NCBI GenBank assembly: GCA_947174565.1
Contig: CAMWJL010000009.1
Coordinates: forward strand, 1-43,946
Origin: an uncultured Prevotellaceae bacterium
GTDB taxonomy: Bacteria; Bacteroidota; Bacteroidia; Bacteroidales; Bacteroidaceae
Length of the DNA stretch: 43,946 bases
Reading direction: 5' to 3'
The notes below the pieces were generated by a model, which was not told the DNA's origin, did not search any database, and saw only the letters and a list, made by a program, of their open reading frames with translations. The position numbers were made by a program, and so were the translations under genes. This document shows, in pieces, positions 40,566 to 43,946 of the stretch (position 1 is the stretch's first letter; every line of letters starts with the position of its first letter).

Positions 40566-40789
40566 CATTTCATGAGCCACATTTTTTCATGTGCCGACAC
40601 GAAAAACTTAATATTTAGCATTATTTAACACTGCGCAACGTCTCACAGACTTCGTATAAAGCCTAAACAAGGGAATGATGCCACCTTTCTGTGACATCGA
40701 CTCCTCCTTTGGCTTCTCTTTAAGCCTCAAAGACCCAACTTGTGAAAGTTGAGTATATATATTATAATGTACGCGCGAAGAAAGAGTCC

Positions 40790-41113
40790 TTACGCCTCTC
40801 CTTTCTTGAGGTTGAAAGGCGCAATGGTGCGACCCTCGTTCGATTGCTGCGGCTGCGTCAGTCGAATCGTGCCAAACTGCGCCTCATACTTTCTGATGTT
40901 GTCTTGCAAGGCAAGCAGCAGACGCTTGGCATGCTCGGGAGCCATGATGACACGGCTCTTCACCTGCGCCTTCGGCATACCAGGCATCATCTGAATAAAG
41001 TCGGTCACCACCTCGCTACTCGAGTGTGTGATGAGGGCGAGGTTAGAATACACACCCTCGGCTACTTCTGGCTTCAGCTCAATCTGAAGCTGCTGGTTGT
41101 TGTTGTCTTCCAT
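40790..41113 (-). CDS. DUF3467-like small conserved protein
   Basis: 107 aa; QLQIELKPEVAEGVYSNLALITHSSSEVVTDFIQMMPGMPKAQVKSRVIMAPEHAKRLLLALQDNIRKYEAQFG. Confidence 0.85.
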   Translation of the reverse strand: MEDNNNQQLQIELKPEVAEGVYSNLALITHSSSEVVTDFIQMMPGMPKAQVKSRVIMAPEHAKRLLLALQDNIRKYEAQFGTIRLTQPQQSNEGRTIAPFNLKKGEA

Positions 41114-41157
41114 CTTTTTGCTATTTTATAATGATTATATTCGTTTCTCTGTCATAT

Positions 41158-42273
41158 TCATTGATTCCATTCCTTGAATCGTTCAATCACGCGCTGAGGA
41201 CCATCGCCCACCCATTGGTAGCCGTTTCTGCGCTCATAGCCCACCTCTTCCAAATGCTGACGAGGCACGCCATCACGGTCGCAAAACATCGGTTCAGCCT
41301 TTTCAAGGTCGTAGAATCGTGCCCACAGGAGCGGTGCGCCCTGCTGTTCCACCAACCGCACATCGTTCTGTCCTTCCTCGTTCGTATAGTGCTCCAGCAC
41401 CACATCACGCATCGCATGTGCTTCCAACCACTCCACACCAGCCTTCACAGCGGTCTTCACCTCTTCCGTCGGATTCTCCATGTCCATCAACAGATTCAGA
41501 ATGCCACACGTCTCGCCATGTCCCGAGAATGACGGCAGTTCATACGCCCTCGCCTTCACGGGTACAAATGTCTCCTTGTCATGCTGCTGACACCACACCG
41601 TCAGCTTGCCAAACCGCCAATCCGCCGTATCAAAAGGAATCACCTTCCCCGTATCATCGACACGAATCTGACAGAACAAAATGCACTGAATCCCCTGCTG
41701 AAATGCCGTCTGACACTTCTTCTTCAGACCCTTATCCACCTCCATATTGATGAACCGAACGGAATCGTTCGCCACATCGCGCAACACTTTCAAGGCATTC
41801 ACCATCGCCTGATCGTTGAAAGTAATCTGCGACGAATAATCCTCATTTCGCTTGGCTGGATAGAACTGCGGGAAACCGCCCGTGTCATATTGCATTGCCA
41901 ACAGATACTCCAACCCTCGTCTGAACGACTGGCAATAGCGCGCTTTCTCACGCTTCACCAAATCCTTATCCAACCACACCAAGTTCTCCGCCTGCATCTG
42001 TACGATTTGATCCACTGCCTTGGCAAGATTCTCCATTTCTTTCACGGTTGCTCCATTGTCGATAGTCGAGCCAATGCCCGTCTTTCGCCACACAGCAGCT
42101 TCCTTTTGGTTTGCGCCTTTCAGCCAATCCTGATTCTTAGGCCAGCCGCCCGATTTCATCTGATACTTCACAATCGAGTCAGCCAGTTGGCGCACCTCCT
42201 TCTGAGCCGACACTCCCGATGCCAACAGGCATAGCCCTGCCAACAATCCTATTTTCTTCACAAAATGCTTCAT
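41158..42273 (-). CDS. Secreted pectate lyase, PL10/PelA-like
   Basis: Signal peptide MKHFVKKIGLLAGLCLLASGVSAQ (start at 42273; ORF track gives 42294); MKSGGWPKNQDWLKG, STIDNGATVKEMENLAKAV, QYDTGGFPQFYPAKRNEDYSSQITFNDQAMVNALKVL. Confidence 0.88.
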   Translation of the reverse strand: MKHFVKKIGLLAGLCLLASGVSAQKEVRQLADSIVKYQMKSGGWPKNQDWLKGANQKEAAVWRKTGIGSTIDNGATVKEMENLAKAVDQIVQMQAENLVWLDKDLVKREKARYCQSFRRGLEYLLAMQYDTGGFPQFYPAKRNEDYSSQITFNDQAMVNALKVLRDVANDSVRFINMEVDKGLKKKCQTAFQQGIQCILFCQIRVDDTGKVIPFDTADWRFGKLTVWCQQHDKETFVPVKARAYELPSFSGHGETCGILNLLMDMENPTEEVKTAVKAGVEWLEAHAMRDVVLEHYTNEEGQNDVRLVEQQGAPLLWARFYDLEKAEPMFCDRDGVPRQHLEEVGYERRNGYQWVGDGPQRVIERFKEWNQ

Positions 42274-42295
42274 ACAATGATAACCTTGTGTCACT

Positions 42296-43339
42296 TTATT
42301 TATTCGTCACATGCAAGAATCGAGTGATACGCCGTCCTAAACTCTCATCCTTGTTATTGATAAACGTGTCCAACACACGCGTCTTGCCATATATCGGAAC
42401 GACATCATAGTCGGCAATAGCGGCAGGAATCAGCGTGCTCCACCCCTCGTGCAGCAGCACCTCCTCGCCCGTTGAGCGCACCCGAATGATGCAGTCCCCC
42501 TGAATACACATGCTGATGATAAAGCTGTCATACTTCATCAGATTCCTGTGAAACGTCTCGGTCAGTTCCGTCACCCTTACCGTAAAATAAGGCGAGTCAA
42601 TGATGCAGGTCGCCCGATTATTGGGGTCAGCATAGAGCGTCCTGTAGTCGTCCTCCACACGGAAGTCCAGTGCCTGTGCAGCCAGTTCCGTATGCAGTTC
42701 GCGCGGACATCCATCCATTCCCGGTCGGTCATAGTCATAAATCCTGTACGTCACATCCGACGACTGCTGCACCTCTGCCAACAAGATGCCGCCACAGATG
42801 GCATGCACCCGTCCTGCTGGCAGATAGAACACATCGCCCTTCTTCACCTCATGCTTGGCCAAAGTCTCCACAATCGTCCCCTCGCTGATGCGACGCTTAT
42901 ACTCTTCTGGCGTGATGTTTTCCTTGAAACCTGCATAGAGGAAACTCCCCGGCTTTGCGTCGATGACATACCAAATCTCGCTCTTCCCCATCTTCCCATG
43001 CTCTCGTTTCGCCATCTCATCATTAGGGTGTACCTGAATGCTCAAATCCTTCTCTGCATCAATGAACTTCACCAGCAATGGGAGCTTTCCCCCGTATTTT
43101 CTGACCACCGTCTCGCCCAAGATGCGCGTTGGCGAAGTGCCGATGACACTGGCAAGGTCTTTGCCTGCAAACGCCCCATTGCTCACCACACTCATACCCG
43201 AAGGCACAACGCTCACCTCCCAACTTTCGCCAATCGGCTCATCGGTCAGTGACAATCCTTTATAAGGACGCAACCGCTTGCCACCCCACACCACTGGATG
43301 CAGATTCGGTTCAAAAAGCAATGGGTACAGATTCATCAT
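42296..43339 (-). CDS. manA: Mannose-6-phosphate isomerase, class I (cupin type)
   Basis: GESWEVSVVPSGMSVVSNG, GKLPLLVKFIDAEKDLSIQVHPNDE, KSEIWYVIDAKPGSFLYAGFKE, FYLPAGRVHAICGGILLAEVQQSSDVTYRIYDY. Confidence 0.95.
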   Translation of the reverse strand: MMNLYPLLFEPNLHPVVWGGKRLRPYKGLSLTDEPIGESWEVSVVPSGMSVVSNGAFAGKDLASVIGTSPTRILGETVVRKYGGKLPLLVKFIDAEKDLSIQVHPNDEMAKREHGKMGKSEIWYVIDAKPGSFLYAGFKENITPEEYKRRISEGTIVETLAKHEVKKGDVFYLPAGRVHAICGGILLAEVQQSSDVTYRIYDYDRPGMDGCPRELHTELAAQALDFRVEDDYRTLYADPNNRATCIIDSPYFTVRVTELTETFHRNLMKYDSFIISMCIQGDCIIRVRSTGEEVLLHEGWSTLIPAAIADYDVVPIYGKTRVLDTFINNKDESLGRRITRFLHVTNK

Positions 43340-43361
43340 ACATCATTCAACTATTGGAATG

Positions 43362-43369
43362 CAAAGATA
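43362..43369 (-). promoter_or_regulatory. Candidate -7 element for manA
   Basis: Minus-strand TATCTTTG matches TAnnTTTG 23 bp upstream of the ATG; no convincing -33 seen. Confidence 0.4.
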
Positions 43370-43522
43370 AGGAATAAACAAAAAACGGAAAAGAAAATGG
43401 AACTAAATGTTATACAGACCTGCTCACTCCATTGAGTGACACATTATTATAATACACATGAGAAAGGCTACGATTTTTCATCATCACCACAACATCTTTC
43501 GCCTCACCGCATATTACTCTAT

Positions 43523-43614
43523 ACACGCACCCTGCACGATTAAACATGCGCAGGGTGAGCGTATTATTTCGTGCAGGGTGAGCGATAAGACATGCGCAGG
43601 GTGCGCACTTGGGG
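43523..43614. repeat. 23-bp-period intergenic repeat array (array B), 4 units
   Basis: ACACGCACCCTGCACGATTAAAC / ATGCGCAGGGTGAGCGTATTATT / TCGTGCAGGGTGAGCGATAAGAC / ATGCGCAGGGTGCGCACTTGGGG; central triplets at 43530, 43553, 43576 and 43599. Confidence 0.85.
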
Positions 43615-43829
43615 GCAATACGCTCAGAAACAGGACACAGCATAAGGTGTGCGCTGAAAGCCCAATCCCCTACCAGAAACAAAAACCGCCTCTTTTGCTA
43701 ATAATCGATTTGAATTTGAACCACTGGAGTTCAAGCAGCAGTCTCCGCAAGGCAGAAAGAGAGTACAGGGAATACACAGCCATTCTAAGCGAACGTGGTG
43801 AATTATAACCACTTCATCGAGTACCACAA

Positions 43830-43873
43830 ACAGAAAAAGAACAGGGGGGGGCAGCACAATGGGCTGCCCCCCC
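43830..43873 (-). terminator. Rho-independent-like terminator of the partial right-end CDS
   Basis: 11-bp perfect stem GGGGGGGCAGC (43845-43855)/GCTGCCCCCCC (43863-43873); A-rich cagaaaaagaac at 43831-43842 becomes U-rich downstream on the minus strand. Confidence 0.75.
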
Positions 43874-43903
43874 GGTTGATGAGGATTGAGATTAAGCGTG
43901 TAC

Positions 43904-43946
43904 TTACTTGAAGATGTTCTTTAGGATTTCGTTGGTCACTCGCCTG
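43904..43946 (-). CDS. 3' end of an unidentified CDS continuing beyond the window (ends ...RRVTNEILKNIFK*)
   Basis: Open frame to the window edge, stop TAA at 43904-43906, followed by a terminator-like hairpin; too short to assign. Confidence 0.5.
   Translation of the reverse strand, partial: RRVTNEILKNIFK

Noticed and set aside
40298-40618. 106-aa plus-strand ORF upstream of rpsL
   Set aside because: Covers the rpsL leader and promoter region antisense; no recognisable protein features.
42548-43252. 234-aa plus-strand ORF opposite manA
   Set aside because: manA is unambiguous on the minus strand; this is a reading-frame shadow.
43523-43614. CRISPR-like repeats
   Set aside because: Period is only 23 bp including the core, there are no 25-40 nt unique spacers and no cas genes in the window; reported as a different repeat type.
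43690-43815. Possible tRNA-like segment between array B and the right-edge CDS
   Set aside because: No acceptor stem, anticodon arm or T-loop consensus could be assembled; only a short GTGGT/ACCAC inverted repeat.

Overview
Bacteroidales chromosomal window, probably Prevotella/Segatella-like (inferred from protein signatures and promoter motifs, not from a database search). Every confident gene is on the minus strand. Reading leftward from the right edge: the 3' end of an unidentified CDS; manA; a PL10-type pectate lyase; a DUF3467-like protein; the full str/S10/spc/alpha ribosomal super-operon (rpsL-rpsG-fusA-rpsJ ... rpoA-rplQ, including rpmD and rpmJ, which the ORF track missed); a secreted GH43 endo-arabinanase-like enzyme; and a compact seven-gene polysaccharide-utilisation-like operon (FAS1-SusC-SusD-FAS1-FAS1-SusC-SusD) ending in a strong terminator at 41-70. 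The main unexplained signals are: (1) two intergenic arrays about 25 kb apart with an exact 23-bp period around a near-palindromic GCGCA-GGG-TGCGC core; (2) three FAS1 (fasciclin-like) lipoproteins interleaved with two SusCD pairs; (3) an anomalous 209-bp gap between rpsN and rpsH carrying a basic 30-aa mini-ORF and mutually exclusive hairpins; (4) a 14-bp tandem duplication that rewrites the map stop codon, next to a perfect 14-bp palindrome upstream of infA; (5) structured leaders in the r-protein operon. No CRISPR array, transposase, rRNA or tRNA was recognised.
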